Assembly (NCBI GenBank): GCA_964020975.1 | Contig: OZ026622.1 | Coordinates: forward strand, 2,152,601 to 2,216,600 | DNA length: 64,000 nucleotides | DNA from: Hermodice carunculata | Taxonomy: Eukaryota > Annelida > Polychaeta > Eunicida > Amphinomidae | Direction of reading: 5' to 3' | Part shown: positions 1 through 52,629 of the stretch, in pieces | Layout: each line of letters opens with the position of its first letter | Numbering within the stretch: position 1 is the stretch's first letter | Notes under the pieces: generated by a model | Seen by the model: the letters and a program-made list of their open reading frames with translations, nothing else | Databases searched by the model: none | Told to the model about the DNA's origin: nothing | Program-made: the position numbers and the translations under genes

Positions 1-739
1 AGAGATGCACATTATATTGGACCATGTTCCTAAAAGCAGCTTGCTCTCAGAATATGTAAACTTGAATATGAAACTTTTATGGTAGAAAATATTCACCATT
101 TAAGTCCCAGCTTTGAGTGGCCAGTTATCGTTAAGACATTTTTCTGTCTAGTAGTGCTTTATGCTTATTCTTCTCACCCTCGTATGAGTCTTTTAGCATA
201 GCTTATTGTTCTTTGATTTCATACATAACAATATAGAAATTGTATGTTTACAAAGTGTTCTATGGCCGAGTCTCAAAAAAAAAATGCAGAATTGAAGAAA
301 AAAGATTGTGGGCACCAAGGGTAATCTGTTTTCTGAACGCTATTTTAAAATAATGGCAAAACTATTAGTTGGCGTGTCACAGTGCCATTGCAAATTGATT
401 TTGTCACAACGGGATGAAGGACTCTACTGCATATGAAACACATAATATTGTGGGAAAACGATTTGGGGAAGGTGAAATCTGGTAGTCTGTTTTGTCTGGT
501 GGAACCTTGCCTTTGAAGAATACGATCACTCGTGCTGCCCTCCACACACACCTTAGCTCAACAGGAGAGCTGTGGATGACTCATCTAGACAGTAGATTTT
601 ACATTTTAATATGAGTAATCCCCTCATAGAACTGAAGGAGAGCTATTTGCAGCTTGCCAGGGATTTGTTCATGGAAGGGCCTGCCTGACTCTCTCTAGGT
701 CAATACATGTTTGTGACTTTTTATTCCCTTAAGTATGAT
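1..739. other. intron sequence, nothing recognised
   Basis: AT-rich sequence upstream of the first visible exon, presumably FAM120 intron. I see no exon, TIR pair or array. Confidence 0.5.
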
Positions 740-2160
740 TATGTCTCCCCATGTAAAGGGGGGATATATTGTTTCTTCTTCTTCTCCTCCTCCTCCTCCT
801 CCTCCTCCTCCTCCTTGTGTGCATTGCGAACACGATAACTCGAGAAAGATTTGACTTGGGAAGTTGAAATTTTTTGTGAAGGTGTTCCTATATAAAACCT
901 TGCTTGGGATTGCAGATGGGTGACCTTGACATATTTTTCAAGGTCACATGGGCATGTCATTTAAAGTTGACGCCGACGCAATAACGCATGGATTTGACTT
1001 AAGAGGTCGAAATTATGCATGATTATGTACTGAATTATGAACTAGGTTGGGATTGTGGGTGGGTGACCTTAACCTATTTTCAAGATCACATGGCCACTTT
1101 TAAAACTCATTGCAGATGCACTCGAGAAAGATTTGATTTAAACAGGTTGATATTTTGTGTGATTATGTTTCTCTGTAAGATTTTTTATAAGACTTCGCTT
1201 GTAACTGCAGATGTATGACCTTGATCTTTTTATCAAGGTCAAGTGGGCGCGTCATGTAAAATTGACGCAGATGCAATAACTCCGCAAGGATTTGACTTAA
1301 GAGGGTGAAATTTTGCATGATTATGTGCCATAATATGAACTAGGTTGGGATTGCAGATGGGTGACTGACCTATTTTTCAAGGTCATATGGGCATGTCATG
1401 TAAAATTGACGCAGACGCAATAACTCCGCAAGGATTTCACTTCAAAGGTCGAAATTTTGCATGATTATGTACCATAATATGAACTAAGTTGGGATTGTAG
1501 ATGGGTGACCTTGACCTATTTTCAAGGTCACGTGGCCACTTTTTCAAAATCATTGCAGATGCACTCGTGAAAGATTTGACTTAAAGAGGTTGACATTTTG
1601 TGTGACTGTTTCTATGTTAGACTTTTATAAGACCTTGCTTGTGACTGCAGATGTATGACCTTGACCTATTTTTCAAGGTCATGGGCATTTCGTCTAAAAT
1701 CAATGTGGAAGTGATAACTCGAAAATTTGACTTGGGAAATTGAAATTTTATGTGAAGATGTTCCTATTTATGATCTTGCTTGGGACTGCAGATGGGTGAC
1801 CTTGACATATCTTTCAAGGTCTCGTGGGTCTGTCATCCAAAATTGACACGTATGCAACAACTCTGCAAGGATTTGACATAGGAGGTTGGAATTTTGCATG
1901 TACATGTACCATAATACCAACTAGGTTGGGATTGTAGAGGGGTGACCTTGACGTATTTCCAAGGTCACATGGCCACTTTTTAAAAATCATTGCAGATGCA
2001 CTTGAAGAAGATTTGTCTTATATAGGTTGACATTTTGTGGGATTATCTTTCTATGTAAGACTTTTTTAAGACCTTGCTTGTAACTGCAAATGTATGACCT
2101 TGACCTATTTTTCAAGGTCGCATGGGCATTTTGTCAGAAATCAACATTTTGAAATGTCAA
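740..2160 (+). repeat. F1 array: nine ~147-bp monomers in three-monomer units
   Basis: The head is a C/G-tract palindrome (CTCCCC...GGGGGGATAT, 746-770) followed by a CTT/CTCC microsatellite (about 775-815). Monomer marks TGACCTT recur near 921, 1061, 1217, 1362, 1507, 1656, 1797, 1942 and 2096. Types repeat in the order A-B-C (GGGCATGTCAT, GGCCACTTTT, GGGCATTT variants), so the true period is about 440 bp. Each monomer holds an inverted TGACCTTGA/TCAAGGTCA pair. It sits in an intron just before visible exon 1. No clear hairpin tail was seen. Confidence 0.85.
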
Positions 2161-2381
2161 TAAAGAGTGTACCTTCACCTCATCTGTAGATCATTGGAAT
2201 CAGTGTGCCTATTTATAAAAATGAGGGTGACAATAGTAAGGGCGCACGGGGAGACATTTGATTTTCTGTTCGAAAATTAGCCTGTTCTAGTTAATATTGT
2301 TTCTGTATTGCATTGTGTATATAGGCTACACCTTGTATAAGGTTTATGCCAATCAAGTTCTTTGTGTTTGGATGCAACCAG

Positions 2382-41692
<39,311 letters not shown>

Positions 41693-42660
41693 ATTAGATG
41701 CCACTTGTTTGGTGCAGCAGCATTGGATCAGATTACCCTGTGTGGTGGGAGCCGGACTTGGTAAGAATACCCTGTGTATCTGTTGTATGGCTGTTATACC
41801 CCACTGATCGCATCAGCTTTTAGAAGAAATAACCTTTATCATCGACACCATTGTGAAGGTGTTGGCACTGCTAACTAGATGGGATGATATACAAAAAGCA
41901 GGAAGACAACTTGAGACAAAATGACTGTGTTACTGGTCTTTCAGCTGTGTATGGCAAAAGTTGCGCCAGATGGGACTGGCAGTGTCTACTGTTGGAGATC
42001 AGTTTGTAGGTTGCTTCCAGATATTAAGTGGGGCATAATGGCTGTATATAGTAAGCTTGTTCATATTTGTTCACACAGATACACAGGAAGATTTTTATCT
42101 TTGTGATTGTATGGCGAGATTGAACGTGTTGAACTGGTCAGCATTTGGGGGAGTCAGTTATTTTTGGCAAACATTTTGTATGAGGAGATATGTATTATTT
42201 TTGTACATTTCATATATTGTGTTTTGTGACACATGAATGATAGGTGGTTTGACAAAGATGAGGTGAGATTTATTGAGAAATAAAACAAGACAAAGGGTTT
42301 GTTGCATGGAGTAAGTAGGTTAGGGGAGTCAGATGATTACAAAAAGGTTGCTGAAACAAGATTTGAAAAAAAAATGTTCTGTATTGAGGATGTCGTTGTT
42401 GCCAGCCGTTTCTCTTCTGGTACTTTCTCTGCTATGTCCTGGAGATCAAATCCCATTTGTCAAGTTGGTATAACCCTATAGCGTGTCTATAATGTTACAT
42501 ATATACAATTGAAATTACTTATGGATAACTATATTTAGATGTGCAAGTGATACATATTTTGATGGTAAGTGCAATGTCATCCCAGTTCTCCCTCAAGTGA
42601 AACAAAAGTTGTAGGCATAAACTTGCACCGTAGCTCAATTTCAATTTCATTGAATAAAAA
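41693..42660 (+). other. probable FAM120 3' UTR with two poly(A) signal candidates
   Basis: No coding signal follows the stop. AATAAA occurs at 42279-42284 and again at 42653-42658, the second followed by A- and GT-rich sequence. Either could end the transcript. The true end cannot be fixed without RNA data. Confidence 0.5.
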
Positions 42661-45600
42661 GGAGAAAAAAAATGGCTGCTGATGGCCTGGCACCTTGCAT
42701 TTGTGTACTCCGAAGTAGTTTAGGCTTTTGGAGGTGGAAGAATCCACACTTGTATAGCTAAAAGTATACCCTAGTGCTTGCTGGTGTTTTCATGAAATGG
42801 ACAAAACTGTATAATCTTTGCAGTATATAATTTCAAATTTGAAGGATTACATTTGCTGGCTTGAACGGACAGCAGTAGACATGATAATGGTAATTACGAT
42901 CTCTTTCATGTTGTTCTGCTTAATGTACTGAATATGTAAAGTCCTCGGAATCTAAAGTTCAAATTGAAAACACTGAAGGAGTGCTACTTTATTTCCCAGA
43001 AGGGGAAATTCAGGCACATTTTTCCAGTACATGTTAATCAGCCTGCATTACTAGTAACAGAAGTGATGTTGAAATATCACCTGTGGCCCTGCATGTTGAC
43101 TGTTTGGACAAGTGTCCACAGTTCTATACTGAACACTGGACTTTAAAAAATTGCCCAAGATGAGAAATACTACAACCATGGGCCCACACATGTGGAACTT
43201 TTATCTAATTTGTAGCTTGAACTGTGAATGAATATTATCAGTACCATTGCAGGCTCTCAATGATGACAATGTAAATATCTGTATTGATGAAACGTGTACA
43301 TGATTTTTTTTTTTTTTTTTTGTTTGAGGTAGAACAAATATACAAATATATCTAGTTTTCTTTGTCCATTTCTGAGGGAAATTCAGAAATGTCTGTGAAG
43401 CTGCTCCATAGAAGTACATCTTCAGCTGCTCTCACTTTTTGAGGGAAAGAACAATTTCAAAATTAATTTTTGAGAAAAATTGATGTTAAGGATCAAGTTT
43501 GGTGGAGAGACAATGATTATAAACAAGATTAGCACTGGATTGATGTTATCAAACAAACTTTGGTACTGTCTTAAGTCAGTGGAATGAGGAAACTTAGATA
43601 GTCACACCCGATCAACTGATTAAAATACATGTAAGTAAATGTTATCTTTCATGAATTTTTTGCAAACATGTTTGCAAAACTGAATATTGAATACATTGGG
43701 AACAAGGTTGATGCCTATGTAGATGGTTGTAAGTGTTTAGAAGTACATGAAGATGCAGCTTTACTGTGTTGGTGAAAATGACCTTAAATGAAGTATAAGT
43801 GTTAAAACATTTCATGGAATGTAGTGTATAAACAATTGAACAGAGGGTGTTTCTGACCAACTCTGTGAGTCATTTGTTGGCATTTTAATTAAATTTTCTT
43901 TCTGTTTACACAAATCAAACACCTTTAGCAATGGAGCTGTTATTCTGTGTCGTATATTCTGCTGACGGAGCAGTTGGTGTAATGCGGTAGGATTGTCCTT
44001 GCATCTTGCATGGTTTGGGAGCAACTTTTTGAGTTTGGAGGGAAAGTTAGACATCAGACGACTTGTTTCATGGTGATGAAGCTCAGGCTGGGGAACTAAC
44101 TGGAAGAAAAAAAATGTGATGAATTTTTCTGTTTCGGCATGCAGGAATTTGCAGACAGTTGAAGGAAAAAGCTCTCACAAATTCCAAGGATTAAGTTTTT
44201 ACTGCATGCCCGCACATTTTGGTGTGTGCGTGCGTGCGTGCGTGCGTACTATGGGGCCTGTTTAAGACGCCCAGCCTGATTACACAGGACCTTGCCTGAG
44301 GAAATGATAAAATAATGTAGTAGATGTGAAAAGCAGTAACAAGTTTACAGAAAGCTTTTCCACACACGAGTCCTCATAGTCGGGGCTAGCAGTGAACTTT
44401 ATGTGGATTGAGCATATGACTCGTAAACCCAAGAAACAAGTCCCTTGCATATTGATGTCCAGATATTCTTTGTACAAGTCTGAAGACTCCCAGTTCATTC
44501 TTCTGGAACATGTAATTCAGAAGTTTATTTAGAAAACATGATTGAGCAGACTTGACTGCATTTATGAGGGCATAAAAAAACACTCTTGGTAGAATTTTAT
44601 CTTTCTTGTTGTTGAAAGTGGGGTATTCGAGCCTTTTGTGAGTAATTCTCTGTCCAGGCAAAAGGCATATCTGTGCCTAGCCTGGCTGGTTGGCTGTAAA
44701 CACTACAAAGTATGCGTACAATGATTTCTACAAGAAGAGAAACGGCTGGCACAATGTCAATCAGGCTTCTATGTGCAAAAATATTGACAGGTACATTTGT
44801 ACTTGGGAAAAAAAAACAAAACAAAAAAACAAGTTCTATTATCATGATTATATGGAGTTGCTATCCAGTAGTCCTGTCTCTTGGAAGCAGCTGGTTTGTG
44901 GGCAACTTTTCATCCAGCTTTGGTTTTCCAAGCTGGTAGGAGTGCCAGGTTGAAACTCATAATGAGGTACGAGATGCCTTCCTTCATTGTTTGCTGTGTG
45001 ATATCCATAGAAATGGGGATCTTGTACAACAGCCAGTGACATAAAACTGGTCAAAGTGTCAGTGATGTAGGCCAGACTACACGTAACTGTTAAGGCAGAA
45101 ATTGTTGCATATGTGGAGATCAATACCGACACTGGCCACTGATGGCCCCATTTGAATGGACACCATAAAAAAACATGCAGGTATTGGTAGATGACATGCC
45201 TCCGCAACGTAATACATTGTCAGTGCTGGACTAGTTACCACATGGGACATTCTACGTGGGTGCCTACAGTACACCCAGGAAACCCATTGAGCTAGCTACC
45301 AAAAGCTGATAGTTGACTCAACAAAAATGTAAATTTTTTCCTAGTTCTGTTGATTTGAATTTTTTTTTTTTTTTTTCTTTTTTGTTTGTTTGTTTTGGTC
45401 CTCCTTACTAGAAGACACCTGTCAACTAAGCATGTCTAGTTTTGCGCTGATCGTGAAGTCACTGTTTTGTATAGCCCAACTATAAAGAAATATTTATAAT
45501 TAACTTTTAACAATATGTAAAGTAGGCCTCTGAACAAATTTTGACCCAAGCTCTTTTTATTTTATTCTTTTTTAACCTTCACAAAGTTTGCCACTGATTA

Positions 45601-46417
45601 CTGTGGTTACTCCTGCTTATTTATGGTTTCTTCACTTCGAATAGAATCTGTCACTTGTCAAATATATCTATATATATATATATATATATATGTTTTTTTG
45701 GTTCACCCAGAAGTTTGGTTTGTAGAATTCTCATATGAAATGATAGCAAATTGTATTGTGCAAATTAAACTCCCCTTGATAGTAAAAGGAATATTATAGA
45801 GAATCTTATCTGCCTGAGCTGTGAACATATTATAAGTATGTTTATGATAATACTTATCAGTAGAATCCGTGTATGATTATACAAGGTCCAGTCCTCACTG
45901 GGGCCTGTCACTGCACTCCTGCAACACTGAAGACTGTAAACCAGCTTCTTGTTTTTGCCTCGAACACCTGATTTTGATCCCTTTAAGAAATGAAAAAGTC
46001 CACACACTCGAAGGGAAGCCTGGATATTTTCACAAGGTTGGCATAATTTTCATAGACCAACATTCCCATTATCTGATTATAAAAGATAAAAAGAAAATTT
46101 TCATGCAAGAATGCAATTTCAATGACCAGTTTAATTCATAGTGTTGGATTTTTAAGCTGACAAGTCACTTCCTTGATATCATTGAGATGAAATTTGATGT
46201 TCACTTTTGTGAATTGAGTTGCCCATGGCAAGTAACTTGCTGCTGAGACATCTATGATGCTAGGGTAGCCAAAATTACAGCATGTTCATATGGAACAAAT
46301 TTTCATTAAATATTCACAGTGATTGGCAGGATAGCCAATTGGTTTTGGGACACACAGTCCCTTCAGAATTCATTGTTATTAACAAATTTTTGAACAAGAA
46401 CATATTGCAACCTTTTT
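42661..46417. other. intergenic, nothing firm
   Basis: AT-rich, no coding signal. Small simple repeats only: poly-T at 43304-43321, (GTGC)n at 44225-44247, a T-rich run at 45361-45395, (TA)n at 45664-45691. Confidence 0.5.
45664..45691. repeat. (TA)n microsatellite
   Basis: About 13 TA units. Confidence 0.9.
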
Positions 46418-47780
46418 TAGCTCTGCTGACCAAGGGTCGCAGACCTTATGCGACCGCTCGTCTGTATGTCCGTAAACCTTTTGCTCATTAGGGCAATACC
46501 ATTCACAGGTTTCAAGTTTGCCCAATATAACTTTCAGGACTTACCGGGGTATAAAGATGTAGGCCCCTTTCGATATTGGTGGCGCCACCTACATTATTAT
46601 GTAATATAGGGGTCAGAATGTGAAGATCTTGTCAACACTCTATCATCGTAATTTTTGGTGGATTTTGTCCAAGTTCATTGTTGTTAGTCAATAACTCGAA
46701 AAGTTATTGCCTGATTTCAACAAACAGACTATATATGGAAAGCTGGACATGGAGCGCATATTTTGAACACTAACAAAAAAAATTTTAATCCGAGTTAAAT
46801 GTCAAGGTCAAATGGCCTGTTTGAATATAGGGGTCATCTCATGAATGCTCTGCACCCCATATTTTTGGGGATATGCCCATGTAATGTTTAGGAGTTATAA
46901 AGTGCATGAAAAGCTTTGTCAGCATCAATGTTGGTGGCACCACCAATAGTATTATGTAATATACAGGTCAAAATGTGAAAATCTGGTGACCGCAATACTG
47001 CCCACAGTTTTCAAGTTAACCCAATATAACTTTCAGGACCAACAGTGTGTATAAAAATCTAGGTTTATTTTGATATTGGTGGTGCCATCTACAATATTAT
47101 GCAATATATAGGGGTCAAAATATGAAAATCTTGTGAACACTCTAGCATCTTTAATTTTTGGCAGATCTTCACCAAATTAGGTGGGAATGTGCAGGAGGTC
47201 AACGTACAAGTTGCTAATGATACTAGTGGCGCCACCTATAATTTCATGGAAATTATGAGCCAAAATGTGTTTTAAGATATAAAGTTCCATATCTTGAAAA
47301 GTAATTGGATTAGACTTGGCAAATTAATAGAATATACAGACAGTGTTTAAAGGTAGAATGTTATGTAATGTCAGTGACCTTTTGTGAGGTCACCATGCCT
47401 GTAAAGTTGAAAGATGTGATTTTGTAATGGCAGGGAGTAGCTTGGACATCAATGGCAATGTCAGCACAACACCAGGCCTATGGCCCTCTTGTAATACATA
47501 ATCTGGGTGACCTTGATCTTCTGTCCCAAGGTCACTGAGGATATAAAATTAAGGCCTCACTCATTGTTGACTTGGCACATGCAACAATATCCATCACAGG
47601 AATTGCACAAATAAGCTATTATGACATGTGGACCAAAGTGCCATGCGGTGGACAGTTTGTACACTAAATGTGCATAAGCTTTATATGTTCAGAAGCCACT
47701 TGAGAACTTGCAACTTTGAAGTGAACAAGTGCAATATAGCCACGGCACCAGCAGAGCATTATGCCTATGGGCCTCTTGTT
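46418..47780 (+). mobile_element. F5 HINE-like element, near-complete, two tails
   Basis: It starts TTTTAGCTCTGCTGACCAAG. The array has about 400-bp periodic blocks with AATATAACTTTCAGGACTTA, TTGGTGGCGCCACCTA and GTCAATAACTCGAAAAG. A first tail, CAGCACAACACCAGGCCTAT and GGCCCTCTTGT, ends at 47492. A second, CACCAGCAGAGCATTATGCC and TATGGGCCTCTTGTT, ends at 47780. The head AGCTCTGCTGA and tail TCAGCRSARCA form subterminal inverted repeats, and GGCC-TAT-GGCC is a small 3' hairpin. This is the last plus-oriented copy. Confidence 0.75.
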
Positions 47781-48222
47781 TTTAATTTTTTTGCTGCTTG
47801 AAAGAACAAGAAAGTCCAAAGTGTTGAGGAGAAATTGACTGCAAGACTCACTTTGAATGGAGGGCCAGGGTGAACCAGTTTTGTGAAAAATCTCGACAGA
47901 CTATTTTTTGAACTTAAAAGAACATTTTGAAAAGAAAGTTGTTATATTTCTCGTTAATTTGCACGATGCAAAAGCAGTCCAGGTCAATTTTTTTTCTCTG
48001 CACATTGTCCATGGAAAGAAATACAAAAGGAGGTGTAGTCTGTGATTTTGAACCAATCATTGCCAATAGCAAGGGTGTGTGGGGATTACACTATGACAGC
48101 CAAGTCCTCCATTTCTGCTGCAAATAACCAGTGGCAGAAAACGCTTTTAAAGATGTAAGCAGTGGCAGAAGACTTGTATGTCAGACGGGTTTCACTCAAT
48201 TTGTATGTCCCAGTTACCCTGA

Positions 48223-48462
48223 TTAACCCCTTCTCCCTTGAGTTAAGAATGAGTCAACAGCTTTCTTTGGCATTGGTTGGGTGCTAAATAGTGCCCAACC
48301 CATGCCAAGGAAAGTTGTTGATGTGGATGATATCGTGATGGGTCTGATCTACAATTCTGATTCAAATTGTTTTTCATTACTGTTGAAATTTGTAAAAATC
48401 ATTGAAGTGGACGACATTTGACCTCCAGTGGGTTTTGGCCAGTTTGAGACGAAGAGAGTTAA
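48223..48462 (+). mobile_element. TTAA-flanked MITE, best-preserved copy
   Basis: TTAACCCCTTCTCCC opens it and GACGAAGAGAGTTAA closes it, TTAA on both sides. The centre AGCTTTCTTTGGCATTGGTT is mirrored by CCCAACCCATGCCAAGGAAA. 240 bp, no ORF. Used as reference for the split copy at 35331. Confidence 0.88.
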
Positions 48463-49597
48463 TGTTAATATTTGATGTCAGAGGGATCCGGTGAGGTGTC
48501 AGTGGCACAAACAAGAAGGGTTTTGATTTAAAGCACCAAAATCTGACTTTTCTGCGGGTTCCTTGATCTCACAATCAAACTGCCCTTGATCAAAGTCTTA
48601 GACAATGTGATGTATGTGTCCTTATATAGACTCCATGTGCATGGATCATTTAATCTCGACCTGAAAAAGAAACTGGAGCTACCAGGGCAGTTTTCACCCC
48701 ACGGAGCTTTTGAATTTGAAGATTGCTTGTGTCAGAATTATTGCCCAATATCCCAGTGCAGTCTTCATTCCGGACAAAGAACAGAAGTTTGAGCTCACTA
48801 CTTTGTGTATGCAAAATGAAAATTAGATCCAAGCTGGGGAAGAAAACTTACTTTCAGTACCATATGATCCGGTTTTGCTGCAGATACAAAAGTCAACTTC
48901 ACGATGATCGGTTCTGTGAAAAGTGTGTAGATACTTGTGAAGTTTTCCACACGCAAGTCAAAAGTACAAATAGACAGCTCAAATAGTAGTCATTTGCAAT
49001 TAGACTGAAGGAAGAAACCACTGAACTTGCTGACAAGCTCATAGAAGCTGGGGAGCAGAGAACACTGTGCTATTTGAAAGGACCTTAATGGACATACATA
49101 ATTCAATGTACATCACATCATTGGACACAAAATTCTTAAAGGATGTGGACATGTATCATTCAGTCCGTATTTGCAATTTTTTAATATTTAAAAAGAAGAA
49201 ATTATGGAAAGTCAAATTCTAAATAATGAATAATGGAATCAAGAGTTTACTATATACATGTACTCTGAATATATGAAGAACCAAGGGGTTATTTGAAAAT
49301 GTCATGAGTTTTACAAAGATGCTGAGAGTCCTTTCGGTATACTTTCACCCCGATAAGAGTACTGATGCTTTAAAGTTGTTCTTTTGCCAAATGATTGTTG
49401 TTAATATTTTGCAGTTAGGGAAAGGATTGCACTGGTTTTGAAACCACCATCCCACCCACCATGCTGTGTGTATGCTAATAAATATGACTGCAATTTTCAG
49501 TGGCCCCCTGGGAAAAAAGAAATACCATGTTCACCTAAAGTTCTGTTCATATTGTAAATGAAAAAAAAAAATCTTCAAACTGAAATTATTGAGTGTA
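48463..49597. other. intergenic, nothing recognised
   Basis: No exon, TIR pair or array seen. AT-rich with scattered short ORFs. Confidence 0.4.
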
Positions 49598-49755
49598 CAG
49601 TGAAACCTGTCTTGAAAGGCGACCCCCCAAAGGATGGTCAAACTGTGGTCTCGAGACAGGTGGTCTTTCATAGAAGGTATAAAAAAGACTAAAAGTACAA
49701 GTACTAAGCTAAGTATACTGAAAAGATGGTGTCTCGAGAGAGGGACCACTGTCTT
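49598..49755. mobile_element. ACAGTGAAACC / GGACCACTGT MITE-like element
   Basis: ACAGTGAAACCTGTCTTGAA opens it; GAGAGAGGGACCACTGTCTT closes it. The inner GTGGTCTCGAGACAGGTGGT matches the style of 14573-14756. The TIRs are imperfect. Confidence 0.5.
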
Positions 49756-50536
49756 CCCAGGAAAATTCACATTTCTGCACAGGGTCATCAGCTACAGGTA
49801 TTTAGCATTGTGACTGCACAGGGAGGGACCAGCGATTATTTTGCATTGATTGTGTCTATATAATATGTGTCCAGGTTCACCAAAGCCAAGACTACACTTG
49901 TGTACACAGTAAAGATGAACATTTATGACCCAAGTCGGAACTGACAAATTCATGTGGAGTACATTGAGAGAACCGATGGCCAGCAACTTGCAAGGAGATA
50001 AGTATGTTTTGTGGAACAGTGCCATCTCCCAGCAGACTACGCCTGCACGTTTGCATTTCATGATTCTCAAACTTTGTTTCAAAAGTGCTCACCATTGACT
50101 GTCCCATACTTTGCCATGATCAGACCTTGGCCCAGGTGAACAATTTGGATTCAAAATACTTGCAAGTGACAGTGCCTGAAGTTTTAACAGAGAAGTCTAC
50201 GGACATGTATTCTGTAGATAAATCAGAAGGAGGAGTTTTGCTAAAACTGTTGAGTGTGGTTTCACACTTACATTAAGATTGGGTGTTCAATGCAGGATCT
50301 TCTCATGGGAGTCCTGACTTTAATGTCATAAACAGAACATTTTAAAGAGTATGTGAAGTACAAAGGAGGAATGCAAGGTGCGAGATCTTGCAACTCTTTG
50401 GGGTTTAAAGGTTTTGAGGTAATGAAGAGATACAGAGTTGTATGCAAAGGAAACAGCTTCAGTGTGGCTTGGAATGTCTTGTGTTGATAATAAATGTTAC
50501 ATGGTTCAAACCAGTGACATTGGCGTTTGTGTAGAT

Positions 50537-50803
50537 GTAGGTTTTGTTCATAGTATGTCAAAGGAATGGAATGCATTTAACATGTTTAAGGTATCAATCT
50601 ACGACATCTCAGTTGAGCAATCTAAAATCTTAATATTGCAACACATCTCCAAAATAGCAAAAAATTAAAAATTACTGTAGGTTTTGTTCATAGTGTGGGA
50701 AAGGAATGGAATGCATTTGATGTATCAATCTAAGACATCTCAGTTGAGCAATCTAAAATTGAAATATTGCAACACATCTCCAAAACAGCAAAAAATTAAA
50801 AAT
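50537..50803 (+). repeat. diverged tandem duplication, unit ~130-140 bp
   Basis: Copy 1 (50537-50676) and copy 2 (50677-50803) both run GTAGGTTTTGTTCATAGT to GCAAAAAATTAAAAAT. They differ by several substitutions and a 13-base length change near AACATGTTTAAGG. Confidence 0.9.
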
Positions 50804-51270
50804 GGCTCAGCTATCAATACTTTATCCATATCCATTAGCTTGAACACATATTTACATATTCATTCCAATAGTAGCACACTGTGCTTGCTGGTGCAAAGAT
50901 TTCCTGGAGCAGACATTGTTTTCACAGAGTTTTGTCTCAATTTACAATACCACAAGAAATTACACTTATTACAGAATCCATAGAACGTTTTAGCATAAAA
51001 TAACCATGAACCCTCTTCTTTCATCAGAACAAGTTAATTTTTTTAAAATATTGAATACTGAATTTTTAATTAACCCCCCCCCCCCAAGATTAAAAAGAAG
51101 GGGGGGGGTGCTTCTATTAGGGCTGTGCTACAATTGGAATGAATACGGTAAGTATGTACTCAAAATTGTATTTGATGGCATTCAAGTTTTGTGGCTGATA
51201 ATATTTTGCTTGGGTGCTCCAAATTCTGACGTGAAGGCTGGCAAGGAAAACCTCAAGTTTCGGGGGGGGG

Positions 51271-51542
51271 AGTAATTTACCTAGAATCTCCGACAAACAG
51301 TAAAAATAAAGATCGCAATTTTACCGTTAGGTGTAAATCAAAGAAACCAAAGAATGACACAAAACTAACGTGGATGACACAGGCTATAGCTAGACATGGT
51401 CCTTGGAGTAATTTACCTAGAATCTCCGACAAACAGTAAAAATAAAGATCGCAATTTTACCGTTAGGTGTAAATCAAAGAAACCAAAGAATGACACAAAA
51501 CTAACGTGGATGACACAGGCTATAGCTAGACATGGTCCTTGG
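51271..51542 (+). repeat. exact 136-bp tandem duplication
   Basis: 51271-51406 and 51407-51542 read the same from AGTAATTTACCTAGAATCTC to GACATGGTCCTTGG. I found no mismatch by eye. Confidence 0.93.
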
Positions 51543-51899
51543 TATAGTCAACTTTATGCTATGTTTTATCTACCCTCCTTGGTTTCACAGAATAAATTGA
51601 TAGCTTCCTGGACAAATGACTGAGAAATACTGTTGACTGGGACTTTTTTCACAGTAAAAATTTGAAATCATCCTAATAAGATTTAGATGAGCACCACTTT
51701 TGCCATGATCGGAAAGATTAAGAGTTGACAAAAAAAAAAAAATAAATAAATAAATAAAAATCCATTTATTTATCAATAGGGGGTCACATTGATATTTAGT
51801 CCATTTTACCCTCAGTGTTGCCTTCTATTAAAGATGCTAAATGTAAAAGATGTTGTACATGTGGGAATCAAAAACAGCCTTGAAGAGAACCTTTTAGTC

Positions 51900-52620
51900 C
51901 TTATATAAATTATGCATATTTACACACAATAGATGGTTCATGATGCCCTGGATGGTATATTAAGTGTATGTGATTTTAGTGCCTCATTTGTGCAACAGAT
52001 GGCACTTCACTCCACATGTACTGCTAGCTTATTTGTGTAATTCCTGTGATGCATATTGTTGCATGTCCTAGACAAAATCAGTGTGTCCTTCATTTTATGT
52101 CCTCAGTGACCTTTGGACAAAAGATCGAGGTCACCCAAACTATGTAATACAAGATTGTGACCTCACAAAATAGGTCAAGGTCACTGATATTACATAACAT
52201 TTTAGCATTGGCCATGGTCTATATACCCTAAAATTTTGGCAAGCCTAACAATAACTCTTGCAAATATGGAACTTTATATATCGTAAAACACATTCTGGCT
52301 CATAATTTCTATCAAATTATAGGTGGCGGTCACTAGTATCAGTAGTTACCTAGACTTTGACCTCCCCCACAATCCCACTAAATTTGGTGAAGATCCACCA
52401 AAAGTTAAAGATCCTAGAGGGTTCACAAGATTTTCACATTTTGACCCCCTACATAACATACATAATATTATAGATGGCGCCACCAATATCAAGAGGAACC
52501 TAGATTATTATACACCCTATAAATCCTGAAAGTTATACTTGAGCCAACATGAAAATTTTTAAAGGTATGGCACTCACAAGCCAAAAGTTTACAGATGGAC
52601 GTACAGACATGAGTGATGGG
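51900..52620 (-). mobile_element. F5 element, minus orientation
   Basis: Reverse complement of F5 words: ATAGATGGCGCCACCAATAT, TTTGGTGAAGATCCACCAAA, AATAGGTCAAGGTCACTGAT. The head side is near 52600 (GATGGACGTACAGACATGAG). This is the first minus-oriented copy along the window. Confidence 0.7.
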
Positions 52621-52629
52621 GGGGGGGGG

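Noticed and set aside
900-2130. Link between nuclear-receptor half-sites and the PPAR-coactivator name of the host gene
   Set aside because: The same words fill unrelated repeats across the window, including outside the gene, so the coincidence carries no weight.
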